A DNA stretch of 64,000 bases, taken from contig NZ_MDGQ01000005.1 in the NCBI RefSeq assembly GCF_001747105.1, positions 1,922,001 through 1,986,000 on the forward strand. The letters are read 5' to 3'. Positions 18,365 through 27,421 of this stretch are shown piece by piece; within the stretch, counting starts at the first letter, position 1, and each line of letters begins with the position of its first letter. Both the position numbers and the translations under genes were made by a program. Source of the DNA: Roseivirga misakiensis (lineage in GTDB: Bacteria > Bacteroidota > Bacteroidia > Cytophagales > Cyclobacteriaceae). Under the pieces are notes generated by a model. The model saw only the letters and a program-made list of their open reading frames with translations. It had not been told where the DNA came from and searched no databases.

Positions 18365-18381
18365 TGCCCTGAACACAATCA

Positions 18382-19242
18382 CTAGTGAAGCATATTGAGA
18401 AAGTCGTTCACATACTTTTCTTCATAATCATAAATAGCCATAATATGCTTGCTATCTACATCCCAGAAGTCAGTGGTCGATTTGTTTGAAGCTTCAAAAA
18501 TCTCTCGACCTAATTCGTAGGGTACTTGATCATCGTTTTTACTATGAGAAATAATCACTGGAATGGTTAACGCTTGAATGGCTTCTTTTGCTGGAAAGTC
18601 GTTGTTCATAATTAATGGAATTACCCACTTAAAACGCTCCAAATTGAGTGCTCTGGCATATACCTTTCCAATATCAGGAAAAGACCCAAATGTACCTTCT
18701 AGGACCAATCCGTCAATCTTATTTTGACGTTCTTTAGCTGTCATAGTTGCAAAGGCTCCACCTAGTGACTGCCCCCAGACTATCAGTGGTTTTTGGGCTA
18801 CCTCATCTAACCGCGCTACTTGATCGAAAACGTTCAGCGCATCTTCTTTCAGTGTAACTGAATTTTTTGCTTCACCAGTAGATTGACCGAATCCACGACG
18901 TTCAAAACAAAAAACTTGAAAGCCTTTTTTAAGTAGTGGTTCATAAGACTTTTGAATACTAGACATCAGGTGCATTCCCTTGCCCGAATAGTGAAAAATA
19001 GTGCCGATCGCCTCCTCACTCGATGGTTTGAATAAAACACCATGTAGCTTCACATCGTCATCAACTTCAAAAAAGAATTCTTCGAAAGAGGATTGGGAGC
19101 TAAACTCGGCGTATTCCGATCCATTGACTTGATAAATCATTCGATCAGAAAATCTTGAGAACCTGAGAAATAGTATGGCTACTACTAATAGAGTAATAAT
19201 CGTGATGCCTAGAATCTTAAAAAATTTCAATAGCTTTTTCAT
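18382..19242 (-). CDS. Membrane-anchored alpha/beta hydrolase
   Basis: This 286-residue protein has an N-terminal membrane anchor (about 9-27) and a serine hydrolase fold. The nucleophile elbow is GQSLGG (Ser159), an aspartate follows in HSKNDDQVP and the histidine in DSKHIMA, completing a catalytic triad. It resembles Bem46/YqkD-like hydrolases of unknown substrate. A longer frame begins at 19278, but the ATG at 19242 directly precedes the basic residues and membrane helix and is preferred. Upstream on this strand are a -7-like box (TAGCTTGG, 19275-19282) and, exactly 30.5 bp further, the palindrome at 19304-19321, suggesting activation by the palindrome-binding regulator. Confidence 0.88.
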   Translation of the reverse strand: MKKLLKFFKILGITIITLLVVAILFLRFSRFSDRMIYQVNGSEYAEFSSQSSFEEFFFEVDDDVKLHGVLFKPSSEEAIGTIFHYSGKGMHLMSSIQKSYEPLLKKGFQVFCFERRGFGQSTGEAKNSVTLKEDALNVFDQVARLDEVAQKPLIVWGQSLGGAFATMTAKERQNKIDGLVLEGTFGSFPDIGKVYARALNLERFKWVIPLIMNNDFPAKEAIQALTIPVIISHSKNDDQVPYELGREIFEASNKSTTDFWDVDSKHIMAIYDYEEKYVNDFLNMLH

Positions 19243-19274
19243 TGCCGTAAGATTGAGATGGTAAAAAACTAAGA

Positions 19275-19282
19275 CCAAGCTA
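19275..19282 (-). promoter_or_regulatory. -7-like box (TAGCTTGG) for the alpha/beta hydrolase
   Basis: It matches five of the six fixed positions of TAnnTTTG on the minus strand. Its upstream edge lies 30.5 bp from the palindrome centre, as in the three other copies. It predicts a leader of about 25 nt. Confidence 0.5.
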
Positions 19283-19303
19283 AGCTTACCTACTTAGTCC
19301 TTA

Positions 19304-19321
19304 GCTACTCTCAAGGGTAGT
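19304..19321. promoter_or_regulatory. Palindromic operator, copy 1 (ACTACnCT-NN-AGnGTAGT family)
   Basis: The site reads GCTACTCT-CA-AGGGTAGT; the arms share CTAC.CT/AG.GTAG. Its centre is at 19312.5. It lies between the divergent hydrolase and DUF6090-like genes, and the spacing to the minus-strand -7 box points to the hydrolase as the target. Confidence 0.65.
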
Positions 19322-19415
19322 TTTCTCAATAATCGAGCGTTATTAGTACTCAAACACTATAATTCACTATCACACAAATCGTTATCTTAGCACAGACAGA
19401 CTAATAATTTAAATT

Positions 19416-20159
19416 TTGGCCAATAGATACAGCCTTTCAGGAGACCGAAGAAGAAACCCTTTTGGTACGATTGCCAGAGGAACATTGGAATTATTCATTA
19501 TCATCATCGGGATTTACATTGCCTTTCAGTTAGAGAACAATCGAGAAGCCAAAAACAAAGCTGCTCTAGAAAAAAACTACCTGGAGCAATTATTGGAAGA
19601 GGTAGAAATTAACCAAGAAGAATTAAAGGCCGATCAGGATGAGCGAAACGAACAACTCGTGTTCTTGAAGAAAATTCTAGAAACGCCACTAAGGCAAGTG
19701 GATGCTGATACGCTTAGAAAAGCAGTAGATGCTTTATTTACAGTGAGACTCTACTCCCCGACCGATGCGGTTTACCAAGACCTCGTTTCTTCTGGGAATC
19801 TCGGCATCATCAAATCTGATGAATTTAAACGTGTCTTGATGTACTATAGAAGAGCCCTTTCCAGAGTACCTAGCACTGAAGATCGAGATGTTAAACTCAT
19901 TTCAGACCAATTGGAACCTTACCTGATGGAGAAGCAACTACTCTCTTTTCTTGAGCCCCATAGGGATTTGAACGAAATTTCTATTTCGCTTGACCAAAAG
20001 GATCGTATGATTCGCCAATTGTTGAGAGACAGGAAGTTTATTGACCTCGTTTATTTGCGCATTCATACCATACAAGATGTCATCTTTTTTGAGAATCCTA
20101 TGCAGTGGCATTTGCGGAATATGAAAAAGCTTTTGGAAGAGGAACTTGGCCTTTCTTAA
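19416..20159 (+). CDS. DUF6090-like single-pass membrane protein
   Basis: This 247-residue protein has a short basic N-terminus, one membrane helix (about 23-40, LFIIIIGIYIAFQLENN) and a helical, charged remainder. The helix-plus-QLENNRE junction and the phrase SSGNLGIIKSDEFKRVLMYYRRAL are typical of a Bacteroidota family usually annotated DUF6090. No function is known. The start is TTG at 19416, needed to include the membrane helix; no ATG lies nearby. A near -7 match (TATCTTAG) lies about 25 bp upstream. Confidence 0.75.
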   Translation: MANRYSLSGDRRRNPFGTIARGTLELFIIIIGIYIAFQLENNREAKNKAALEKNYLEQLLEEVEINQEELKADQDERNEQLVFLKKILETPLRQVDADTLRKAVDALFTVRLYSPTDAVYQDLVSSGNLGIIKSDEFKRVLMYYRRALSRVPSTEDRDVKLISDQLEPYLMEKQLLSFLEPHRDLNEISISLDQKDRMIRQLLRDRKFIDLVYLRIHTIQDVIFFENPMQWHLRNMKKLLEEELGLS

Positions 20160-20219
20160 CCCTGGAAAACCGCTCCAATATCATTGCCTATTTCAGGTTT
20201 TATTTCATCTCTTTTTTGA

Positions 20220-20227
20220 TATCTTTG
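20220..20227 (+). promoter_or_regulatory. -7 box (TATCTTTG) for acnB
   Basis: This is an exact TAnnTTTG match followed by CGCC. It is 134 bp before the acnB start, so the transcript would carry an unusually long leader of about 125 nt for this window. I recognise no riboswitch in it. Confidence 0.6.
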
Positions 20228-20361
20228 CGCCCCTTAACGAGTTTATTCTTGTAGACTCAGACTTAGGCCAAAAACACCTTTTTTAGGCCATAATCAAGGA
20301 AAATTGATTTGACCGAAGTCGAGTTTGACAAGTCAGTTTTAGCAAATAAAAAATTGTTCGT

Positions 20362-23151
20362 ATGAGTATTTATGAAGATTACATTAAAGAGATCGAAGAA
20401 CGAAAAGGTCAAGGGCTTCACGCCAAGCCGATCGATGATAGCAATTTACTAAGTGTTATTATCGATCAAATCAAAGATCAAGATAATCCACACCGAAAAG
20501 ACTCTCTTAATTTCTTCATTTACAACACCCTTCCAGGTACAACGAGCGCTGCAGGTGTAAAAGCGAAATTCCTGAAAGAAATAATAACTGGAGAGGCCTT
20601 GGTAGAAGAAATTCAACCCTCTTTTGCCTTTGAACTACTCTCTCACATGAAAGGTGGTCCTTCTATTGAAGTACTGCTGGATTTAGCACTGGGTAATGAA
20701 GAAGATATTGCAGCAGAAGCTGCTAAAGTGCTCAAAACCCAAGTATTTTTGTATGATGCAGATACAAAACGACTTGCAGATGCCTACAACAATGGTAGTG
20801 CTATTGCAAAAGAGATTATTGAGAGCTACGCTAAAGCTGAATTTTTCACCAAACTTCCAGAGGTAGAGGAAGAAATAGAAATCGTGACTTTTATTGCAGG
20901 AACCGGTGATATCTCTACGGATTTATTATCTCCCGGTGCCGATGCACACTCTAGATCCGATCGCGAACTTCATGGCCAATGTATCTTCGAGCATAACCAC
21001 AAAATGCAGCAAGATCTAATTGCTCTTAAAGAAAAACACCCTGATAAGAGAGTAATGCTTATTGCCGAAAAAGGCACGATGGGCGTAGGTTCTTCAAGAA
21101 TGTCGGGTGTCAATAATGTAGCCTTGTGGACAGGTATTCAAGCAAGTCCCTATGTACCATTTATCAACATTGCACCAATTATTGCAGGTACTAACGGCAT
21201 TGCACCTATTTTCTTAACCACTGTTGGCGTAACTGGTGGAATAGGCATCGACTTAAAAAACTGGGTCCAGAAAAAAGATGAGAATGGTAATACCATTCGC
21301 GATCTAGAAGGGGAGCCAATATTGGAACAAACATACTCTGTAGAAACTGGTACAGTTTTAACAATCAACACCAAAGAGAAAAAGCTTTACAATGGCGATC
21401 AGGAATTGATGGATATATCTTCGTCACTCACGCCACAGAAAGTTGAGTTCATCAAAGCAGGCGGATCATATGCCGTTGTATTTGGTAAGAAACTACAAAC
21501 CTTTGCCGCCAAAACCCTTGGTATAGAAGCACCAGTAGTTTTTGCCCCATCAAAAGAAATCTCTCACGAAGGCCAAGGACTAACGGCTGTTGAGAAAATC
21601 TTCAATAAAAATGCAGTTGGCAATACGCCAGGAAAAACTTTGCATGCTGGTTCTAACGCCCGTGTAGAAGTAAACATTGTTGGTTCTCAAGACACAACAG
21701 GTCTTATGACATCACAGGAGCTTGAAATGATGGCTGCCACTGTGATCTCTCCTATCGTTGATGGTGCTTACCAATCAGGATGTCATACAGCCTCAGTTTG
21801 GGATAAAAAAGCACAAGCAAACATCCCAAAACTGATGAAGTTCATGAATGATTTCGGTTTAATTACGGCTCGTGATCCTAAGGGTGAATACCATGCCATG
21901 ACCGACGTTATTCATAAAGTACTAAATGACATTACAATTGACGATTGGGCGATCATCATCGGTGGTGATTCTCACACCAGAATGTCGAAAGGTGTGGCTT
22001 TTGGAGCCGACTCTGGTACTGTAGCGCTTGCGCTAGCCACTGGCGAAGCTTCAATGCCTATTCCTGAGTCTGTAAAAGTGACCTTTAAAGGAAACATGAG
22101 AAGCTATATGGACTTCAGAGATGTAGTTCATGCCACACAGCAACAAATGCTGAAGCAATTTGGCGGAGAAAATGTATTCCAAGGAAGAGTGATCGAAGTA
22201 CATATTGGTACTTTAACAGCCGACCAAGCCTTTACATTCACCGATTGGACAGCGGAAATGAAAGCCAAAGCTTCGATCTGTATTTCGGAAGACGAAACGC
22301 TGATTGAGTCACTTGAAATCGCTAAGTCAAGAATTCAGATTATGATCGAAAAAGGCATGGACAACGATAAAGCCGTGTTACAAGGTCTGATCGATAAAGC
22401 GAATACTAGAATTGCTGAAATCAGATCGGGAGAAAAACCTGCTTTGACGCCAGATAGTAACGCAAAATACTATGCGGAAGTAGTTGTCGATTTAGATGTG
22501 GTCGCGGAACCAATGATCGCCGATCCAGATGTAAATAACAACGATGTTTCTAAACGTTATACACATGACACCATTAGACCGCTTTCATACTATGGTGGTA
22601 CTAAAAAAGTAGATCTCGGATTCGTAGGTTCTTGTATGGTACACAAGGGTGACATGCAAATTCTGGCACAAATGCTCAAGAATGTGGAAGCGCAACAGGG
22701 TAAAATAGATTTCCAAGCACCACTAGTTGTAGCACCTCCTACTTACAATATCGTAGATGAGTTAAAAGAAGAGGGAGATTGGGAAGTTCTTCAAAAGTAT
22801 TCGGGCTTCGAGTTTGACGACAACAACCCCAAAGCGACTGCTAGAACTAGTTATGACAACATGCTTTATTTGGAGCGCCCAGGTTGTAACCTCTGTATGG
22901 GTAACCAAGAAAAAGCTGCACCGGGTGATACTGTGATGGCTACTTCTACTCGACTTTTCCAAGGTCGTGTAGTTAAAGATTCAGACGAGAAAAAAGGTGA
23001 ATCATTGCTTTCATCGACTCCAGTGGTGGTATTATCGACGATCTTAGGAAGAACCCCAACGATGGAAGAATATGAGAAAGCAGTGGACGGAATAGTCTTA
23101 ACTAAATTCTCTCCTCCAAATAAAGAATTGAGCACTATAGCAGCATCATAG
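20362..23151 (+). CDS. acnB: Aconitate hydratase B (bifunctional with 2-methylisocitrate dehydratase)
   Basis: This 929-residue protein has the AcnB layout: an N-terminal HEAT-like domain (about 1-160), the swivelling domain (about 170-390 with GTMGVGSSRMSGVNN) and the catalytic domains. Iron-sulfur ligands are in GSCMVHKGD and in RPGCNLCMGNQ near the C-terminus. The SGCHTASVWDKKAQANIPKL segment (seen in pieces near 474) and IIIGGDSHTRMSKG are conserved. It interconverts citrate and isocitrate in the TCA cycle and can act in the methylcitrate cycle. AcnB proteins can bind mRNA when the cluster is lost (family knowledge). A strong intrinsic terminator follows. Confidence 0.97.
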   Translation: MSIYEDYIKEIEERKGQGLHAKPIDDSNLLSVIIDQIKDQDNPHRKDSLNFFIYNTLPGTTSAAGVKAKFLKEIITGEALVEEIQPSFAFELLSHMKGGPSIEVLLDLALGNEEDIAAEAAKVLKTQVFLYDADTKRLADAYNNGSAIAKEIIESYAKAEFFTKLPEVEEEIEIVTFIAGTGDISTDLLSPGADAHSRSDRELHGQCIFEHNHKMQQDLIALKEKHPDKRVMLIAEKGTMGVGSSRMSGVNNVALWTGIQASPYVPFINIAPIIAGTNGIAPIFLTTVGVTGGIGIDLKNWVQKKDENGNTIRDLEGEPILEQTYSVETGTVLTINTKEKKLYNGDQELMDISSSLTPQKVEFIKAGGSYAVVFGKKLQTFAAKTLGIEAPVVFAPSKEISHEGQGLTAVEKIFNKNAVGNTPGKTLHAGSNARVEVNIVGSQDTTGLMTSQELEMMAATVISPIVDGAYQSGCHTASVWDKKAQANIPKLMKFMNDFGLITARDPKGEYHAMTDVIHKVLNDITIDDWAIIIGGDSHTRMSKGVAFGADSGTVALALATGEASMPIPESVKVTFKGNMRSYMDFRDVVHATQQQMLKQFGGENVFQGRVIEVHIGTLTADQAFTFTDWTAEMKAKASICISEDETLIESLEIAKSRIQIMIEKGMDNDKAVLQGLIDKANTRIAEIRSGEKPALTPDSNAKYYAEVVVDLDVVAEPMIADPDVNNNDVSKRYTHDTIRPLSYYGGTKKVDLGFVGSCMVHKGDMQILAQMLKNVEAQQGKIDFQAPLVVAPPTYNIVDELKEEGDWEVLQKYSGFEFDDNNPKATARTSYDNMLYLERPGCNLCMGNQEKAAPGDTVMATSTRLFQGRVVKDSDEKKGESLLSSTPVVVLSTILGRTPTMEEYEKAVDGIVLTKFSPPNKELSTIAAS

Positions 23152-23176
23152 CCAATAACTTGCTGAAAGTATCGAG

Positions 23177-23216
23177 AGCCATTTTTAAGGATCAAACCTT
23201 TTAAATGGCTTTTTTA
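23177..23216 (+). terminator. Intrinsic terminator after acnB
   Basis: AGCCATTT pairs with AAATGGCT, and an inner AAGG/CCTT stem closes an ATCAAA loop; TTTTTT follows. It begins 25 bp after the acnB stop. Confidence 0.8.
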
Positions 23217-23354
23217 TTGACCAAGAGTGAGGTTCAAACCCTAAACCCAAGTCGCGGGCAAGGACGACCATTTATGAGTGAGGGGTTGTTTATCACCTCA
23301 TAATTCAAGAAATTTCTTGTAACAACGCTTTTAAGGTCAACTAAAAACTCGAAT

Positions 23355-25712
23355 ATGATTTGGTCAAAACTGAAATTTGCCATCAGGGCGATATCCAGAT
23401 ATAACTTCTTTACCCACATTCAAATCCTTGGATTAGCAGTAGCGCTTAGTGCAACTTGTCTGATTTACTTTTTCGTCAATACGGAACTTAATGTGGATAG
23501 TCATATTTCTGAAAAAGAGACTATTTACAGAGTAATCAGAAAAGTTGAAGAGGCGAATTCATCCTACAAATCGCCTACTCTTCCTGGTCCGTTCAATGAC
23601 CTCATTAGTTTACGCGCTGAACTACCTAAAGAAAATATTTTAAGAGTATATCAAGATGACGAGCTTATAACATATGATAACCAGTCATTTTTTGAGCCTA
23701 ACGTTTTGTATGTGGACAATAATTTTCTGGATGTTTTGGATTACAAACTTCAAATAGGAAATCCTGCCACTATTTTAAAAAATGTCAATTCTGCAGTTAT
23801 CTCTTCTCGAATTGCCAAGAAATATTTTGACAAGACTAACCCTATTGGCGAAACCTTAGAGGTTGAAGGCAAAGGAACTATCGAAATTGCAGGTGTACTT
23901 GCCGAGGAGACGACCAAGAGCCATTTACAAGTTGATTTTTTAGTCAATAATAGCGCTATGGGATATTCCAGCAGGTTTCTCACAGATAAGGAAACTCACG
24001 TTTTTAGTTATTATCTAAAAATTCCAAGCCAAGCCTTAGAAGTTATAGAATACGCCCTCAAAGATTTAAGTGATGAACATTTAAATCTCAACACATCAAA
24101 AAGTGTTTCTTTAGAACTCCAACCGCTTACCGATATTTACCTGGATGAGCCAATGAAATATGACATTGCTCAACACAACAATTGGGTACTGATACAAACC
24201 CTTGTAGTGATCGGCATTATTCTTCTAACGGTCGTTGCAGCGAACTTTGTCAACCTCAACATCGCCAAACTATTTAAAGGCGTAAAAAAGGTCGGAATCA
24301 AGAAAGTTTTAGGGTCCACAACAAGAACTTTAATTTTTGATTGGGCACTCGAGGTCTATTTGGTGATTCTTTTTGCCACCTTAGTCGCTTATGGAGGTTG
24401 TTATTTCATTTTACCTTACCTCTCACAACCTTTCGGTATTAATGTCAGTTTACCCCAGACCAATACTTTAATACTTATCATATTTTTGATACCCACCCTT
24501 TTAACCAGTATAATCACAGCGGTTCCAGCATTCATTCTGCTTTCTATAAAACCTTCTGAAACTTTAAAAGGAAAAGTGACAGGTGTTAAGACGAACGTTG
24601 TGCAACAAGGCCTTTTAAGTATGCAGTTTGCAACAGCATTTGTGATGATTGTATTGACCGTGGTCATTGTAAAACAGTTTCAATTCATGCAGTCAAAAGA
24701 AATTGGACTCAATGGTGAACAGGTTTTAATCTTTGATTCAAACAACAAGCATTCATGGCAAAACAGAAATCACATAACGGATGAAATAAAAAAGATTAGC
24801 GGAGTTAAAGATATAGCGATGGCTTACGGAGGCTTGCCCAAAAGCCCATCAGAAATCTCTGCATATGAAATTGACGGTTTACAATTTCAATGGAACACCG
24901 CCATTGTACAACCAAATCTAATTGACCTCTTAGATATTAAAATCGTTGCTGGCAGAACATTCGACGAGCAAATCGTTTCTGAAATGGAGAGTAGTGTTCT
25001 CTTAAATGAAAGTGCGGCCAAGATGTTGGGCTGGCCCCAAAAAAACCTTGTCGGACAGAACTTATCACTAACTGAAAATAGTGAAACTAAAAAGGTGATC
25101 GGCATTGTAAAAGATTACCATTACCAATCGCTCAAAAGTGAAATCGAGCCACTTGTTTTACAATCATCAAACTGGGGCGAAACTTTCATAGTCAAAATAG
25201 CCAGTCAAAATTATGCAGGCATATTGTCTGAAGTTGAGGAAGTATGGAAACAGTACGTACCCCGATACCCTTTTTATTATCGTTTTCTAGATGATTCTTT
25301 TCAGCAAATGCATTTAGAAGACACAAAAAATCGACAAATAATCTTTCTGTTTACTATTCTCACCATTCTGATCACTTCCATGGGAACGTTAAGTATGGTG
25401 GCTCTGATTCAAGAGTCTAAAGTGAAAGAAGTTACTATTCGGAAAGTGCTCGGGGCACCTCTAAGTGGAATTTTCTATTTATTGAGTTTCAATTTCGTAA
25501 AGGTGCTCACATTTTCAAGCCTCATCGCGGTACCGCTCGCCTGGCTAATGGCCAAAAGATGGCTCGATGAGTTTAGTTATCGGATAGATATTTCTCCATC
25601 ACTTTTTCTAATTGGCTTTTCTTTATTGAGCGTTATTATTATCACTTTAATCATCAGCCAATCTTGGAAGACTGCCACTTTAAATCCAGTAAAACGGCTA
25701 AGAGCTGAATAG
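23355..25712 (+). CDS. FtsX/MacB-like ABC transporter permease
   Basis: This 785-residue protein has the duplicated MacB-type permease layout of Bacteroidota. There is a first helix near 20-38, a large periplasmic MacB-PCD domain (about 40-260), three helices (about 275-400), a second helix and periplasmic domain (about 420-650), and a final three-helix FtsX domain (about 660-785). The VAANFVNLNIAKLFKGVKKVGIKKVLG and VKEVTIRKVLGAP motifs mark each FtsX half. Such permeases work with an ABC ATPase in mechanotransmission or peptide export; no ATPase gene is adjacent, so the partner must be elsewhere. Confidence 0.88.
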   Translation: MIWSKLKFAIRAISRYNFFTHIQILGLAVALSATCLIYFFVNTELNVDSHISEKETIYRVIRKVEEANSSYKSPTLPGPFNDLISLRAELPKENILRVYQDDELITYDNQSFFEPNVLYVDNNFLDVLDYKLQIGNPATILKNVNSAVISSRIAKKYFDKTNPIGETLEVEGKGTIEIAGVLAEETTKSHLQVDFLVNNSAMGYSSRFLTDKETHVFSYYLKIPSQALEVIEYALKDLSDEHLNLNTSKSVSLELQPLTDIYLDEPMKYDIAQHNNWVLIQTLVVIGIILLTVVAANFVNLNIAKLFKGVKKVGIKKVLGSTTRTLIFDWALEVYLVILFATLVAYGGCYFILPYLSQPFGINVSLPQTNTLILIIFLIPTLLTSIITAVPAFILLSIKPSETLKGKVTGVKTNVVQQGLLSMQFATAFVMIVLTVVIVKQFQFMQSKEIGLNGEQVLIFDSNNKHSWQNRNHITDEIKKISGVKDIAMAYGGLPKSPSEISAYEIDGLQFQWNTAIVQPNLIDLLDIKIVAGRTFDEQIVSEMESSVLLNESAAKMLGWPQKNLVGQNLSLTENSETKKVIGIVKDYHYQSLKSEIEPLVLQSSNWGETFIVKIASQNYAGILSEVEEVWKQYVPRYPFYYRFLDDSFQQMHLEDTKNRQIIFLFTILTILITSMGTLSMVALIQESKVKEVTIRKVLGAPLSGIFYLLSFNFVKVLTFSSLIAVPLAWLMAKRWLDEFSYRIDISPSLFLIGFSLLSVIIITLIISQSWKTATLNPVKRLRAE

Positions 25713-25735
25713 TTATTGATTAAAGTGCCTAGCCT

Positions 25736-26260
25736 ATGAAAAATTTTGAAACCAGACTTAAAGGAGGCCACCCAAACTCGCTTGGCAATACCATTGTGGT
25801 TGTCGAAGAGGTATTAAATGAACCAACACATTTCGATGAACTTTTCAACTGCTATTTCAGCGAAGATGAAATCGTAAGGTTACGAGTTTCCAATGCGATG
25901 AAACGGATATGCAAAGAAAAGCCTAGTTGTCTTATCCCCTACATCGATCGCTTCATAACTGAGATTTCGCTGATCGACCAAGCCTCCACCAAATGGACAA
26001 TAGCGCAACTTTTTGAATACTTAGATACCGATTTATCGCCTCAACAATATGCCAGTGCTAAATCAATTATCAAACGTAACTTAGAAATCGAGTCTGATTG
26101 GATTGTTCTAATCAATTCTATGCAAACGCTGGCAAAATGGTCGAAAAAAGACGAAGAGCTTGCTCAATGGTTAATGCCTCACCTTGAAAGGCTATCTAAA
26201 GACAGCAGAAAATCAGTCTCGAAACAGGCTTTAAAATTTGCTCAGCACAATAGTGGATAA
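25736..26260 (+). CDS. HEAT-like repeat protein
   Basis: This 174-residue soluble, all-helical protein shows HEAT-type periodicity: FSEDEIVRLRVSNAMKRICK (in pieces near 42-62), DQASTKWTIAQLFEYL and ESDWIVLINSMQTLAKWSKKD each look like one repeat helix pair. It has no signal peptide or catalytic motif. It starts 23 bp after the FtsX permease on the same strand and may be co-transcribed with it. I recognise no specific family function; a protein-binding scaffold is the conservative reading. Confidence 0.7.
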   Translation: MKNFETRLKGGHPNSLGNTIVVVEEVLNEPTHFDELFNCYFSEDEIVRLRVSNAMKRICKEKPSCLIPYIDRFITEISLIDQASTKWTIAQLFEYLDTDLSPQQYASAKSIIKRNLEIESDWIVLINSMQTLAKWSKKDEELAQWLMPHLERLSKDSRKSVSKQALKFAQHNSG

Positions 26261-26376
26261 TCTCAAGATTCGTAGCTTTTTATGCCATTTTCAAAACTTC
26301 GAAAGCTCAGCAAAACATGTATCTCTATAAAAAGTTTTACGTTAAGATTCTCAAACACAAAACAACACCCTAATTA

Positions 26377-26889
26377 ATGATGAGAAAAAGTTTACTCCTC
26401 CTTGTTTTGATACAAATCCTTTTCAGTTGCTCAAATGACTCTGAGTGTACGAAGACGATAAACATTCCACAGGTTTATTTCATCAACAACCAGTCTTACA
26501 CCTATAACATTACTCAAGAGGTACCATGTGACTTTGAAGAAGCTACAACAGCCGTAGAAATCAGCCCACCAGTATTTGATAACCTTAGTCACGAAGTCAG
26601 AGTGTTTAACTTCACACCTGATACAGGAAGCAACACCTCTCGGCTGGAGTTTGAAATTGCATTGACTAATACTGGAGCCACTAGAGTGACTGGTGTGGCT
26701 GTGGTCACTTTAGACTCTGATGGAACCGAAATACAATTAAATTTTTCAGACCAGAATGGAGGGCTTTGCCGAGCTCTTGAGGCCAATGGTAGTTGTGTGC
26801 TCTCATTTGATCAAGAAACCTCATTAGACCTAGGTCTGGTAAACGAGGTTAGTTTTGTAAGAGTGGATTACTTTCTCATTAGTGAATAG
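26377..26889 (+). CDS. Lipoprotein of unknown function
   Basis: This 170-residue protein has a lipoprotein signal peptide with lipobox LFSC (Cys at about 18), so it should be lipidated and placed in the envelope. The mature part is Thr/Asn/Val-rich with beta-strand patterns (VRVFNFTPD, FEIALTNTGATRVTGVAVVT) that resemble an immunoglobulin-like or DUF11-like sandwich. It has several Cys residues (about 24, 49, 131, 140) that may form disulfides. I recognise no family. It is transcribed alone. Confidence 0.7.
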   Translation: MMRKSLLLLVLIQILFSCSNDSECTKTINIPQVYFINNQSYTYNITQEVPCDFEEATTAVEISPPVFDNLSHEVRVFNFTPDTGSNTSRLEFEIALTNTGATRVTGVAVVTLDSDGTEIQLNFSDQNGGLCRALEANGSCVLSFDQETSLDLGLVNEVSFVRVDYFLISE

Positions 26890-26975
26890 AATTTCTGCCG
26901 CAAACCTTATGACCTAGAATCGTATCCAACGAGAATTTTATTACAACAAAAATTTCATAAACATTAATAAAGGAA

Positions 26976-27275
26976 ATGATTGCAAGAATATGGCATGGTC
27001 GTACGAACGCAGAGCACTTAGATGAGTATACTTCATAGATGAGGGAGCTCGCGATACCCGACTATCAGAAAACTCCAGGTTTCATTGATTTAACTTTTCT
27101 CAGACGGATTGAAAACGATGTAGCCCATTTCACCCTTATCACCTATTGGGATAATCTAGAGGTCATTAAGAACTTTACTGGAAATGATTTCGAAAAGGCT
27201 AAGTATTACCCTGAGGATAGAAATTACTTACTTGAGTTTGAGGAGAGGGTAATTCATTACGAAGTGTTCTCTTAG
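26976..27275 (+). pseudogene. Antibiotic biosynthesis monooxygenase (ABM)-like protein with an in-frame amber codon
   Basis: Reading from ATG 26976 gives MIARIWHGRTNAEHLDEYTS, then TAG at 27036-27038, then in the same frame MRELAIPDYQKTPGF and the rest of a dimeric alpha/beta-barrel ABM-like domain, ending at 27275. Without the stop it would be a normal-length protein of about 99 residues. The truncated frame starting at 27039 lacks the first beta-strand, so it is unlikely to fold alone. Possible causes are a real nonsense mutation, a sequencing error or restart at the ATG that directly follows the TAG. The rest of the frame is undamaged, so any inactivation is recent. Confidence 0.75.
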
Positions 27276-27421
27276 CAATAAAAGCATTTACTCATTTAGA
27301 GAAGTAGTATCTCAGCCAAAACCTCTGGTCATTTTCACATTATCGACTTTAGGTCAAGACCAAAGATTTAAGCATCTTGAAAACTAGAACCAAACAAAGC
27401 CACCAACATCAATAATCACCT

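Noticed and set aside
26890-26975. A tRNA or small RNA in the gap before the ABM-like pseudogene
   Set aside because: The gap is AT-rich without a cloverleaf or hairpin. I found no convincing tRNA elsewhere in the window, though a covariance-model scan was not possible.
27297-27316. TTACTC..GAGAAGTAG-like sequence before the MutS-like gene
   Set aside because: The half-sites are separated by too many bases to fit the palindrome, and the box spacing does not fit.
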